DNA of 64,000 nucleotides, from assembly GCF_963973895.1 (NCBI RefSeq), contig NZ_CAXBBF010000003.1. One strand, written 5' to 3'. The stretch is from Porticoccus sp950063125 (GTDB lineage Bacteria; Pseudomonadota; Gammaproteobacteria; Pseudomonadales; Porticoccaceae). The translations under genes were made by a program, and so were the position numbers. Of the stretch, positions 35,193 to 42,925 are shown one piece after another. The notes under the pieces were generated by a model. The model was not told the DNA's origin and did not search any database. It saw nothing but the letters and a program-made list of their open reading frames with translations. How positions within the stretch are numbered: position 1 is the first letter of the stretch; every line of letters starts with the position of its first letter.

Positions 35193-36461
35193 ATGGGAAA
35201 GTTAAAATTACACTGGCAGATGTTGATTGCGATTCTTGCTGCGGTCGTCATCGGACTCCTGTTCGATGTAAAAACCACCCTGCTGGGTGTGAGCATCTAC
35301 AGTATCTTTGACTTTATCGGGATGCTGTTTCTCAACGCGCTGAAGATGCTCATTGTGCCGTTGGTGATGTCCTCAATCATCGTGGGTATCGCCGGTCTGG
35401 GTGGGAGCGATAATCTTGGACGCCTTGGTGCCAAGACTATTGGTTTCTACCTTTGTAGCAGCCTGCTGGCCATTCTGGTTGGTCTGTTGCTGGTCAATCT
35501 CCTGTCCCCCGGTGTTGTTGACGGTGAGGCAGCGGGTAGCCGGCTCAATCTCAGCGAACCGGAGGCGGTTTCTTCCCAGTTGGCGGCTGTTGAGGGCCGG
35601 GGTGTCGGTGATATCACCGGGGTGTTTCTGCGGATGGTGCCGCCCAATATCGTCAAGGCTGCGGCGGATGGCCAGATGCTGGGGCTGATTTTTTTCAGCC
35701 TGTTGTTCGGTGTGTTCATGACGCGTATCAGCAAGGAACCCGCGCAGACCCTGTTGGGTTTCTGGACGGGTGTTTACGAGACCATGATGGAAATTACTCT
35801 GTTCATCATGAAATTTGCCCCACTGGGGGTGTTGGGATTGGTGGCCAAAACCATTCTGGCTACCGGGTTTGATGCCTTCCAGCCCTTGATGATGTTTTTT
35901 GTTACGGTTGTGCTGGCATTGGCGATTCATACTTTTGTGACCCTGGCGCTGGTGCTCCGACTCGCCGGTTTGAATCCGTTAAAGCATTACCGGGCCATGC
36001 TGCCGGCCATGCTCACCGCCTTTTCAACGGCTTCTTCATCCGGCACTTTGCCGGTGACGATTGAATGTGTGGAAAAAAATGCCGGGGTATCCAACCGCAC
36101 CAGTGCCTTTGTGCTGCCACTGGGTGCCACCATCAATATGGATGGTACGGCGCTCTACGAGTGCGTCGCCGCTATCTTTATCGCCCAGGCCTATGGTCTG
36201 GAGCTCAGTTTTGTCACCCAGTTTACGATTGTGCTGGTGGCGTTGCTGACATCGATTGGGGTGGCGGGGATTCCGTCGGCCAGCCTGGTGGCGATTACGG
36301 TAATTCTCGGGGTCATTGGCCTGCCGCTGGAAGCGATCGGCATGTTGCTGGTGACCGACCGTATTCTGGATATGTTGCGAACGTCAGTGAACGTTTTCAG
36401 TGATTCCTGTGGGGCGGTGGTCATTGCCAGAAGTGAGGGTGAGCAGGGTCTGCTCGTTTGA
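35193..36461 (+). CDS. Dicarboxylate/amino acid:cation symporter (DAACS family)
   Basis: Inner-membrane symporter of the GltP/DctA/GltS family. It has 422 aa with eight helices and two re-entrant loops. The family motifs TASSSGTLPVTIECVE (HP1 serine-rich loop) and GATINMDGTALYE (TM7 NMDGT) are present. The exact substrate (glutamate, aspartate or C4-dicarboxylate) cannot be read. Start at ATG 35193, with CAGGGA upstream; the longer upstream frame translates the end of the preceding gene. Confidence 0.92.
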   Translation: MGKLKLHWQMLIAILAAVVIGLLFDVKTTLLGVSIYSIFDFIGMLFLNALKMLIVPLVMSSIIVGIAGLGGSDNLGRLGAKTIGFYLCSSLLAILVGLLLVNLLSPGVVDGEAAGSRLNLSEPEAVSSQLAAVEGRGVGDITGVFLRMVPPNIVKAAADGQMLGLIFFSLLFGVFMTRISKEPAQTLLGFWTGVYETMMEITLFIMKFAPLGVLGLVAKTILATGFDAFQPLMMFFVTVVLALAIHTFVTLALVLRLAGLNPLKHYRAMLPAMLTAFSTASSSGTLPVTIECVEKNAGVSNRTSAFVLPLGATINMDGTALYECVAAIFIAQAYGLELSFVTQFTIVLVALLTSIGVAGIPSASLVAITVILGVIGLPLEAIGMLLVTDRILDMLRTSVNVFSDSCGAVVIARSEGEQGLLV

Positions 36462-36465
36462 TCAA

Positions 36466-36490
36466 AGCCCGGCACAGGCAGCCGGGATTT
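36466..36490. terminator. Terminator-like hairpin between symporter and PiT genes
   Basis: CCCGGC (36468-36473) and GCCGGG (36481-36486) form a 6-bp stem with a 7-nt loop in a 41-bp convergent gap. Only short T stretches follow on either strand. Confidence 0.4.
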
Positions 36491-36502
36491 CGGCTTTGCC
36501 CG

Positions 36503-37777
36503 CTAGCTGAAGATGCCCTTGATCACATAGAAAAACAGAATAGCCAATCCGGCCCCGGCGGGTAGGGTCACCAACCAGGACATAAAAATCGTGCCGACCA
36601 CGCGCAGATTGAGGGCTGCAATGCCCCGCGCCAACCCGACACCCAGAACGGCACCGACCAACGTGTGCGTCGTGGAGATTGGCAGGCCAGTGCCCGATGC
36701 CAGTACCACGGTTGCCGCCGCGCCCAATTCGGCGGCAAAACCCCGGCTCGGGGTCAACTCGGTAATTTTTTTCCCCACGGTGCCCATGACTTTGAAACCA
36801 TAGGTTGCCAGCCCCAATATGATGCCAATTCCGCCAAGTAACAGAATCCAGCGCGGCATTACAGCTTGTGCCTCAACAGCCCCCGAGTTGATCACGCTGA
36901 CGACGGCTGCCAGTGGACCGACCGCATTGGCGACATCGTTGGAGCCATGGGCAAATGCCATGGCACAAGCGGTGAAGATCATCAGCACGGCAAAAACCCG
37001 TTCCACGCTGGCAAAGCGGTTGTTTTTCTCCGCTGCTTCATCCCGTTTAACCCGGTGCAGTAGCAGAGTTCCCAGGGCCATGACCAGCAGGCCAATCACA
37101 ATGGCAATCAGCGTGCATTGGCCGAAAGAGAGGCTGAGGCCCATGTCCCGGAAAACATATTTGACCCCTTTAAGCATGGTGACCATGGCAATCAGGAAAC
37201 CGACGGCAAACATATAAAAGGGGATAATTTTCTTGGCCCGCATGAACGGGTCGTCTTGGGTCAGGATCAGCTTCTGTACACTGCGAAACAGCATGTAAGA
37301 GAGAGCCCCCGCCAGTAATGGTGAGACGACCCAGCTGGCGACGATGTTGCCCACCTTGCCCCAATTGACCGAGTCCACAGAAATTCCCACTGCCGCAAAG
37401 CCGACAATGGCACCGACGATGGAATGCGTGGTTGAGACCGGCCAGCCCATGATACTGGCCAACATCAGCCAGGTTCCAGCAGCCAGCAACGCCGACATCA
37501 TTCCGAAGACCAGAAGTTCCGGTGAGTTGGCCAGTACCGATGGATCAATGATGCCTTTGCGTATGGTGTCAGTGACTGCACCGCCCGCCAGGTAGGCACC
37601 GGCAAACTCAAAGACCATGGCGATGAGTATGGCCTGTTTGACGGTCAGTGCCCTGGAGCCCACCGAGGTCCCCATGGCGTTGGCCACATCGTTGGCGCCC
37701 ACTCCCCAAGCCATGAATACGCCAAATATACAGGCGAGGATAATCAACAACTGGCCGTGTTCAGCAAGTAGTGCCAT
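36503..37777 (-). CDS. pit: Low-affinity inorganic phosphate transporter (PiT family)
   Basis: Inner-membrane phosphate symporter. It has 424 aa with repeated PiT signatures GANDVANAMGTSVGSRALT near the N-terminus and GSNDVANAVGPLAAV in the second half, plus the duplicated WPVSTTHSIVGAIVG and LPISTTHTLVGAVLG. It is paired with the DUF47 gene 29 bp upstream on the same strand, a very common arrangement for low-affinity phosphate uptake. Confidence 0.93.
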   Translation of the reverse strand: MALLAEHGQLLIILACIFGVFMAWGVGANDVANAMGTSVGSRALTVKQAILIAMVFEFAGAYLAGGAVTDTIRKGIIDPSVLANSPELLVFGMMSALLAAGTWLMLASIMGWPVSTTHSIVGAIVGFAAVGISVDSVNWGKVGNIVASWVVSPLLAGALSYMLFRSVQKLILTQDDPFMRAKKIIPFYMFAVGFLIAMVTMLKGVKYVFRDMGLSLSFGQCTLIAIVIGLLVMALGTLLLHRVKRDEAAEKNNRFASVERVFAVLMIFTACAMAFAHGSNDVANAVGPLAAVVSVINSGAVEAQAVMPRWILLLGGIGIILGLATYGFKVMGTVGKKITELTPSRGFAAELGAAATVVLASGTGLPISTTHTLVGAVLGVGLARGIAALNLRVVGTIFMSWLVTLPAGAGLAILFFYVIKGIFS

Positions 37778-37806
37778 TGGTTTGAATTCCCGTTTACTGG
37801 TTGCGG

Positions 37807-38487
37807 TTACCGGGCGAGAAGCAGCTGTAATTTGCCGCCCACACTCTGCGACAGATCGGCAACTTCACCAATGATGTCGATGACCTGATAAAGAAATATC
37901 GCATTGATAGGAGGTAAGTCGGTTTCCAGCTTGAACAGGTGATGCCGGATAGCCTGTTCGAGGTGATCGCTTCTGTCTTCCAGCTTGTCCAGGTGGCGGA
38001 TCAAGTTTTCCACAAAATCTACCTCTTTACCGCTGAAGCCTACTTCCAGCAGTTCATCCAGTTCATTGATCGCGATGTGTGCCTGGCGGCAGGCTTCGAT
38101 TGCCGATCCGACAAACTCGCTCATCTTTTCCTGCAGGGGCGCCGGGATCACCATTTTTCGGCCAAGCATCAGACCGGCGATATCCTTGGAGCGATTGGCA
38201 ATGCGATCCTGCTGGCTGAGCATGTTGAGCAGATCGGAACGATCCATTGGCATAAACAGGCTTTTAGGTAGATGCAGGCGCAATTCGCGCTTCATAACAT
38301 CGGCCTGGTGTTCCAGGTCTGACATCTCGTCGAATACCTTGTCGGCCTGTTGCCAGTCTTCTGTTATGGCTGCGGCCAGGAAATCGGCGAGTTTCTCGGT
38401 ACAGGAAACCACCACTGTCATATGGGCTTGCAGAGGGCTGATGGGGGACTTGCCAAAGAGGTTGGAGAGAGGATTGCTGAAAACCAT
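37807..38487 (-). CDS. DUF47/PhoU-like phosphate transport regulator
   Basis: A 226-aa cytoplasmic, largely helical protein of the TIGR00153/DUF47 family, which resembles PhoU and is encoded with PiT transporters. Blocks such as MDRSDLLNMLSQQDRIANRSKDIAG and KLEDRSDHLEQAIRHHLF (metal-cluster acidic motifs) are typical. It probably modulates the downstream PiT transporter. First gene of the two-gene unit. Confidence 0.9.
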   Translation of the reverse strand: MVFSNPLSNLFGKSPISPLQAHMTVVVSCTEKLADFLAAAITEDWQQADKVFDEMSDLEHQADVMKRELRLHLPKSLFMPMDRSDLLNMLSQQDRIANRSKDIAGLMLGRKMVIPAPLQEKMSEFVGSAIEACRQAHIAINELDELLEVGFSGKEVDFVENLIRHLDKLEDRSDHLEQAIRHHLFKLETDLPPINAIFLYQVIDIIGEVADLSQSVGGKLQLLLAR

Positions 38488-38527
38488 GGGATGTCCTCTG
38501 TTCGTTGTAGGGCGCGAGTATAAGAAT

Positions 38528-38545
38528 CTGTCACATAAATGTCAC
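38528..38545 (+). promoter_or_regulatory. Candidate Pho box upstream of DUF47-pit (reverse orientation)
   Basis: CTGTCAC, four AT-rich bases, then ATGTCAC: two 7-bp repeats with 11-bp period, as in PhoB boxes (CTGTCAT repeats). It lies 41 bp upstream of the DUF47 start and beside a minus-strand TATACT (38517-38522), but the repeats point away from the gene, which is unusual. Confidence 0.35.
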
Positions 38546-38585
38546 ATTTTTGCTCAAGTAAAATCACGAATGATTCAGTATGCAC

Positions 38586-40658
38586 CTAAACCTGGCTGAA
38601 ATGATCGGTCTCCCCCAGCCAGCGACGAATAATGGCGGCCACCCGGTCGGGGCTTTTTGCGAGCATCTTTTCGGCGGTGCGCCGGATTTCTGGTAGCATG
38701 TGGCCGTCGCGTTGCAGGTCAGCGATACGCAGCATGACATCGCCGGTTTGCCGGGTGCCCAGCATTTCGCCGGGACCGCGTAGCTGCAGATCTTTCTCGG
38801 CAATCTGAAACCCATCGTTGGTTTGCCGCATGATAGCCAAGCGCTGACTGCCAGCGGCGGAGAGTGGTTGGCTGTAGAGCAGGACACAATAACTTTCCGC
38901 CTGGCCACGGCCCACCCGACCTCTCAGTTGATGCAATTGCGCCAGTCCCAATCGCTCCGGATTTTCGATGACCATCAAGTTGGCATTGGGCACGTCAACA
39001 CCCACTTCGATCACTGTGGTGGCAACCAGTAGTTGGATTTCTCCCGCTTTAAAGGCCGACATGGTGGCAGCCTTTTCGGCCGGTTTGAGTCTGCCGTGAA
39101 TGAGTCCAATAGGTAACTCGGGCAACAACAGGTGCAAGGCATCTGCGGTTGCTTCCGCGGCCTCCGCTTCGAGTAAGTCCGATTCCTCTATCAGGGTGCA
39201 GACCCAATAGGTCTGGCATCCCTGCGCGCACGCATTGCGCACCCGCTCTACTACTTCAAGACGACGCTGGTTGGAAATGACCACGGTGCTGACCGGTGAG
39301 CGCCCCGGTGGCAGCTCATCGATGATGGAACAGTCAAGATCCGCGTAGGCGCTCATCGCGAGGGTCCGGGGTATCGGTGTTGCGGTCATCACCAGTTGGT
39401 GGGGGATCTGGCCATGCTGTCCCTTGTTGCGCAGGGCAAGACGCTGGTGCACACCAAATCGGTGCTGCTCATCGATCATGATCAGGCCGAGGTTGTGGAA
39501 CTGAACCTGTTCCTGAAAAAGTGCATGGGTGCCGATCGCAATCTGGGCATCGCCAGTGCTTATCATTGCCAGCTGTCTTTCACGGGCCTTGCCCTTGACC
39601 TTACCCGTGAGCCAGGCGATCTGAATACCCAGTGGTTCCAGCCATTGGGTGAAATTATTGCGGTGTTGCTCGGCCAGTATCTCGGTGGGTGCCATCAGGG
39701 CCACCTGCCGTCCGCTGGCGACACATTGTAATGCTGCTATTGCGCTGACGACGGTTTTTCCGGAGCCCACGTCGCCCTGTAACAGTCGCAACATCGGGCT
39801 GGTTTGTCCCAGATCCTGTTTGATTTCCCGACTGACCCGCTGCTGGGCGTTGGTCAGCGGAAATGGCAGGGACGCCAGAAACTCCGACAGCACCTTATCG
39901 TCGCCTTTGAGCTCAGGGGCCCGGTGTTGTCTGATGGCCTGCCGAAGTCGCAGCAAACTGAGCTGGTGGGCCAGCATTTCTTCAAAAGCCAGACGCAGTT
40001 GGGCCGGGTGTTCGCCACTGGCCAGCAGATCGAGCGGTGCATTGGTCGGCGGTTGGTGGAGGAATTTTATGGCGTCTTCCAGGGACGGTGCTGCCTTGTC
40101 CTGTTCAAGAAATTCCGTCAGTGATCGGTCGCTCACCAGGGCGAGTGCCTGGTCAATAATGGCCCGTAACCGCTGTTGACTCACGCCTTCGGCAACGGGA
40201 TAAACGGCTGTCAGGTGCTGTTGCAGCGGCTGTGCCGTCTGGTCTCCGTCGAGGAACTGGTACTCGGGATGGTATATCTCAAGTCCGGTGCTCCCCGCAC
40301 GGACTTCGCCAAAGCAGCGCAGCCAGCCTCCCCGGGCAAGATTTTGTCGCTGGGCCGTGGAGAAATGAAAAAATCGCAGCGTGATAATCCCGGTGTGATC
40401 CTGCACCCGGCAGATCAGACTTCGGCGTCGGCCAAAAGCGAGATCGCAACCGCGAATCTCTCCTTCGATGACGACATCACTGTTGGGTTGAAGTGCGCCG
40501 ATCGGTGTAATTCGGGTGCGATCCAGATAGCGGAGTGGCAGGTGGAACAGCAGATCCTGGACACTGTGAATACGCAGTCTGGCCAGCTTCATGGCAAGTT
40601 GGGTTCCGACTCCCTTCAGGCGGGTAACCGGCAGCTGGTCAAGAACAACTTCGCTCAT
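38586..40658 (-). CDS. recG: ATP-dependent DNA helicase RecG
   Basis: Branch-migration helicase that reverses stalled forks. It has 690 aa: N-terminal wedge/OB domain, then helicase motifs with Walker A GDVGSGKT (295-302), motif II DEQH (D396, in MIDEQHRFG), TATPIPRTLAM and the C-terminal QLRGRVGRGQAESYCVLL with TRG region. It starts inside the end of oxyR (ATGA, 4-nt overlap), so the two are coupled, as in Pseudomonas. Confidence 0.96.
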   Translation of the reverse strand: MSEVVLDQLPVTRLKGVGTQLAMKLARLRIHSVQDLLFHLPLRYLDRTRITPIGALQPNSDVVIEGEIRGCDLAFGRRRSLICRVQDHTGIITLRFFHFSTAQRQNLARGGWLRCFGEVRAGSTGLEIYHPEYQFLDGDQTAQPLQQHLTAVYPVAEGVSQQRLRAIIDQALALVSDRSLTEFLEQDKAAPSLEDAIKFLHQPPTNAPLDLLASGEHPAQLRLAFEEMLAHQLSLLRLRQAIRQHRAPELKGDDKVLSEFLASLPFPLTNAQQRVSREIKQDLGQTSPMLRLLQGDVGSGKTVVSAIAALQCVASGRQVALMAPTEILAEQHRNNFTQWLEPLGIQIAWLTGKVKGKARERQLAMISTGDAQIAIGTHALFQEQVQFHNLGLIMIDEQHRFGVHQRLALRNKGQHGQIPHQLVMTATPIPRTLAMSAYADLDCSIIDELPPGRSPVSTVVISNQRRLEVVERVRNACAQGCQTYWVCTLIEESDLLEAEAAEATADALHLLLPELPIGLIHGRLKPAEKAATMSAFKAGEIQLLVATTVIEVGVDVPNANLMVIENPERLGLAQLHQLRGRVGRGQAESYCVLLYSQPLSAAGSQRLAIMRQTNDGFQIAEKDLQLRGPGEMLGTRQTGDVMLRIADLQRDGHMLPEIRRTAEKMLAKSPDRVAAIIRRWLGETDHFSQV

Positions 40659-41587
40659 GCAGCACAGGGTGGGCAGCTGGGTAGCGAGTTCATTTTGATG
40701 GCGTCCCGCAGTGCATCGACCGCCTTGTGTCGCGGAAAGCTGGCGCGCCAGGCCAGTGCCACCGTTCGGCAGGGAACCGGATCCGCAAAAGGCCTGGTAA
40801 TCAGTAATCCGTCTCTGTAGCCAGCGCCGATAGCTGCAGACTGCGGCAGAATGGTAATGCCCAGTCGGGAAGCGACCATATGACGCAGGGTCTCCAGCGA
40901 GCTGCCTTCACTGTGGGTGCGAATCTGGCTCTGGGTTTCATCGAGGTGCTTGTTCAGGTTGGGTAAAGCTTCCCTGACCTGGTCGCCAAAGCAGTGGCCC
41001 TCGCCAAGCAACAGGACATTCTCGTCGTCCAGATCGACGGGATGGATAGTCTTCTTTTTGCCCAGGGGGTGATCTTCGGGCATCAATACGACAAAAGGTT
41101 CAGAGAACAGTGGTTGAGTAACCACGTCTGGCTCAGTAAATGGCAGCGCCACGATAATTACGTCCAGTTCCCCCTTGCGCAGTCGCTGTCGCAGTGTGGC
41201 GGTAAAGCCCTCTTCTACCACTAGCGGCATTTGTGGCACGGCTTTTTGCAATGCCGGAATGAAGTGTGGAAACAGGTATGGGCCAATGGTAAAAATAGCA
41301 CCCACATAGAGTGGCGCCTTGAGCTGGTCTCTGCCGGCTGAGGCAATATCCTTGATGGACGCGCTTTCCTCCAGCACCCTTTGTGCCTGGGCAACCACCT
41401 GCTCGCCGATGGGGGTCGGACGCACGCTGTTCTTGGATCGTTCAAAAAGATCAACTCCCAGTTCCTGCTCGAGTTTTTTGACGGCGATACTCAGTGTGGG
41501 TTGGCTCACATGGCATAACTCTGCCGCCTGGCCAAAGTGTTGCTGTTGTGCCAATGTGACGATATAGCGTAATTCCGTTAAGGTCAT
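40655..41587 (-). CDS. oxyR: LysR regulator OxyR lacking the resolving cysteine
   Basis: Hydrogen-peroxide-responsive LysR activator, assigned by high similarity and the oxyR-recG order. It has 310 aa: winged helix at 1-60 (LAQQQHFGQAAELCHVSQPTLS) and a two-lobed sensor domain. The peroxidatic Cys is present exactly at C199 (GEGHCFGDQ). The resolving Cys208 of E. coli OxyR is a Leu here (QVREALPNL). The C-terminus ends SCPPCAA (C305, C308). So it may sense through a sulfenic acid or another partner thiol. Confidence 0.88.
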   Translation of the reverse strand: MTLTELRYIVTLAQQQHFGQAAELCHVSQPTLSIAVKKLEQELGVDLFERSKNSVRPTPIGEQVVAQAQRVLEESASIKDIASAGRDQLKAPLYVGAIFTIGPYLFPHFIPALQKAVPQMPLVVEEGFTATLRQRLRKGELDVIIVALPFTEPDVVTQPLFSEPFVVLMPEDHPLGKKKTIHPVDLDDENVLLLGEGHCFGDQVREALPNLNKHLDETQSQIRTHSEGSSLETLRHMVASRLGITILPQSAAIGAGYRDGLLITRPFADPVPCRTVALAWRASFPRHKAVDALRDAIKMNSLPSCPPCAA

Positions 41588-41651
41588 ACGATGTTTCTCC
41601 TGCCGCTAATACGCCAATAATAGCCAAAGCAAATTGAAAAAGGAAAGACGA

Positions 41652-42515
41652 TTGAAAGTATTATTTATTGGTTGTGGTGACATCGGGGTTCGTTGCATTC
41701 ACAGGCTGCAGATGCTGGAGGGGTGGACAGGCTTGGCGATGCGTCGCCATCCCGGTCGGCTGCCTGCGACAATCCCATCGGTGACGGGAGATATTTGCGA
41801 CACCCCTCATCTCACTGAATTGCTGCGTAACGCCGTTATTGATGCCATTGTCGTTACGCTGACGCCGGGGGAGATGAGTGACGAAGGGTATCGGGCCAGT
41901 TATGTGGCGGGTGCAGAGTCGCTGGCCATGGCGATTCGAGACAGTGGCTGGTGTTCTGGGCCGGTGCTTTGGGTGTCCAGTACGAGTGTGTATGGTCAGG
42001 GCGGGGGCGAGTGGGTCGATGAGTTATCGGACACCGTTCCGGCATCCTATCGAGGTAAGCGCTTACTTCAATCAGAAGGCCTGATTGGCAGACTACCGGT
42101 GCCCGCTGTGGTGATTCGTTACGCCGGTGTTTATGGGCCCGGTCGGGGGCGTATGCTTGCGCAGATACATAGAGGGGAGCTGGCACCGCCACAACCTGTC
42201 CAGTGGAGTAATCGGATTCATGCAGAAGATTGCGCCGGGGTGCTGGTGCATTTACTACAGCGCTACCGGGCCGATAAGCCGCTGCACAGCCTCTATCTTG
42301 CAACGGATAATGAACCTGCGCCTCTCCATGACGTACATCGGTGGCTGGCACAGCAATTGGGCATAAGTATGCCTGATACCGTTGCAACAGCCAGTGCCGG
42401 CCGAGTCGGTAATCGGCGTTGCAGTAATCGACGTTTGCTTGAAAGCGGCTACCGGTTTATCTACCCGACATTCAGGGAGGGTTACGCGGCGTTGATCTCC
42501 AAATCGCCGGAGTAA
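41652..42515 (+). CDS. NAD(P)-binding SDR/epimerase-like protein (YeeZ-like)
   Basis: An extended short-chain dehydrogenase-like protein of about 287 aa with an N-terminal nucleotide-binding motif KVLFIGCGDIGVRC, the strand VLWVSSTSVYGQ and VIRYAGVYGPGR. The catalytic YxxxK of classical SDRs appears as YRGKR in SYRGKRLLQSEG, in modified form. Substrate unknown. TTG 41652 is preferred because AAGGAAA lies about 6 nt upstream; TTG 41634 would add six residues. Divergent from oxyR. Confidence 0.75.
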   Translation: MKVLFIGCGDIGVRCIHRLQMLEGWTGLAMRRHPGRLPATIPSVTGDICDTPHLTELLRNAVIDAIVVTLTPGEMSDEGYRASYVAGAESLAMAIRDSGWCSGPVLWVSSTSVYGQGGGEWVDELSDTVPASYRGKRLLQSEGLIGRLPVPAVVIRYAGVYGPGRGRMLAQIHRGELAPPQPVQWSNRIHAEDCAGVLVHLLQRYRADKPLHSLYLATDNEPAPLHDVHRWLAQQLGISMPDTVATASAGRVGNRRCSNRRLLESGYRFIYPTFREGYAALISKSPE

Positions 42516-42523
42516 GCGACTTT

Positions 42524-42907
42524 TCAGATGACCATAATACCGTCCATTTCCACGCCAACCCCTTTGGGCAATTCCTTGACACCAATGGCTGCCCGCGCCG
42601 GGTAGGGTTCAGTAAAATAGCGGGCCATGGCTTCATTGACCGAGGCAAAGTTACCCATGTCAGTCAGGAAAATATTCAGTTTGACAATATCCTTCAGAGA
42701 GCCGCCAGCTTCTTCGCAGACGGCGGCCAGATTTTTGAATACCTGGTCGATTTCTGCGGAAATCCCCCCTTCCACTACCTGCATACTGTCGGGGTCGAGT
42801 GGTATCTGACCTGACAGGTACACGGTGTTACTGACTTTTATCGCCTGGGAGTAAGTACCTATGGCGGAGGGGGCATTGTCCGTACTGACGACGGCTTTAT
42901 TTAGCAT
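42524..42907 (-). CDS. ridA: RidA family reactive enamine/imine deaminase
   Basis: Cytoplasmic deaminase that hydrolyses 2-aminoacrylate and related imines made by PLP enzymes. It has 127 aa, the family norm. Conserved features are GTYSQAIKVSNTVYLSGQIP, the ligand-binding Arg in YPARAAIGVKELPKG and the C-terminal acidic residue in VEMDGI. It follows spoT by 18 bp on the same strand, a common arrangement in gammaproteobacteria. Confidence 0.94.
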   Translation of the reverse strand: MLNKAVVSTDNAPSAIGTYSQAIKVSNTVYLSGQIPLDPDSMQVVEGGISAEIDQVFKNLAAVCEEAGGSLKDIVKLNIFLTDMGNFASVNEAMARYFTEPYPARAAIGVKELPKGVGVEMDGIMVI

Positions 42908-42925
42908 GGGTTTGTCCTCTAAGGA

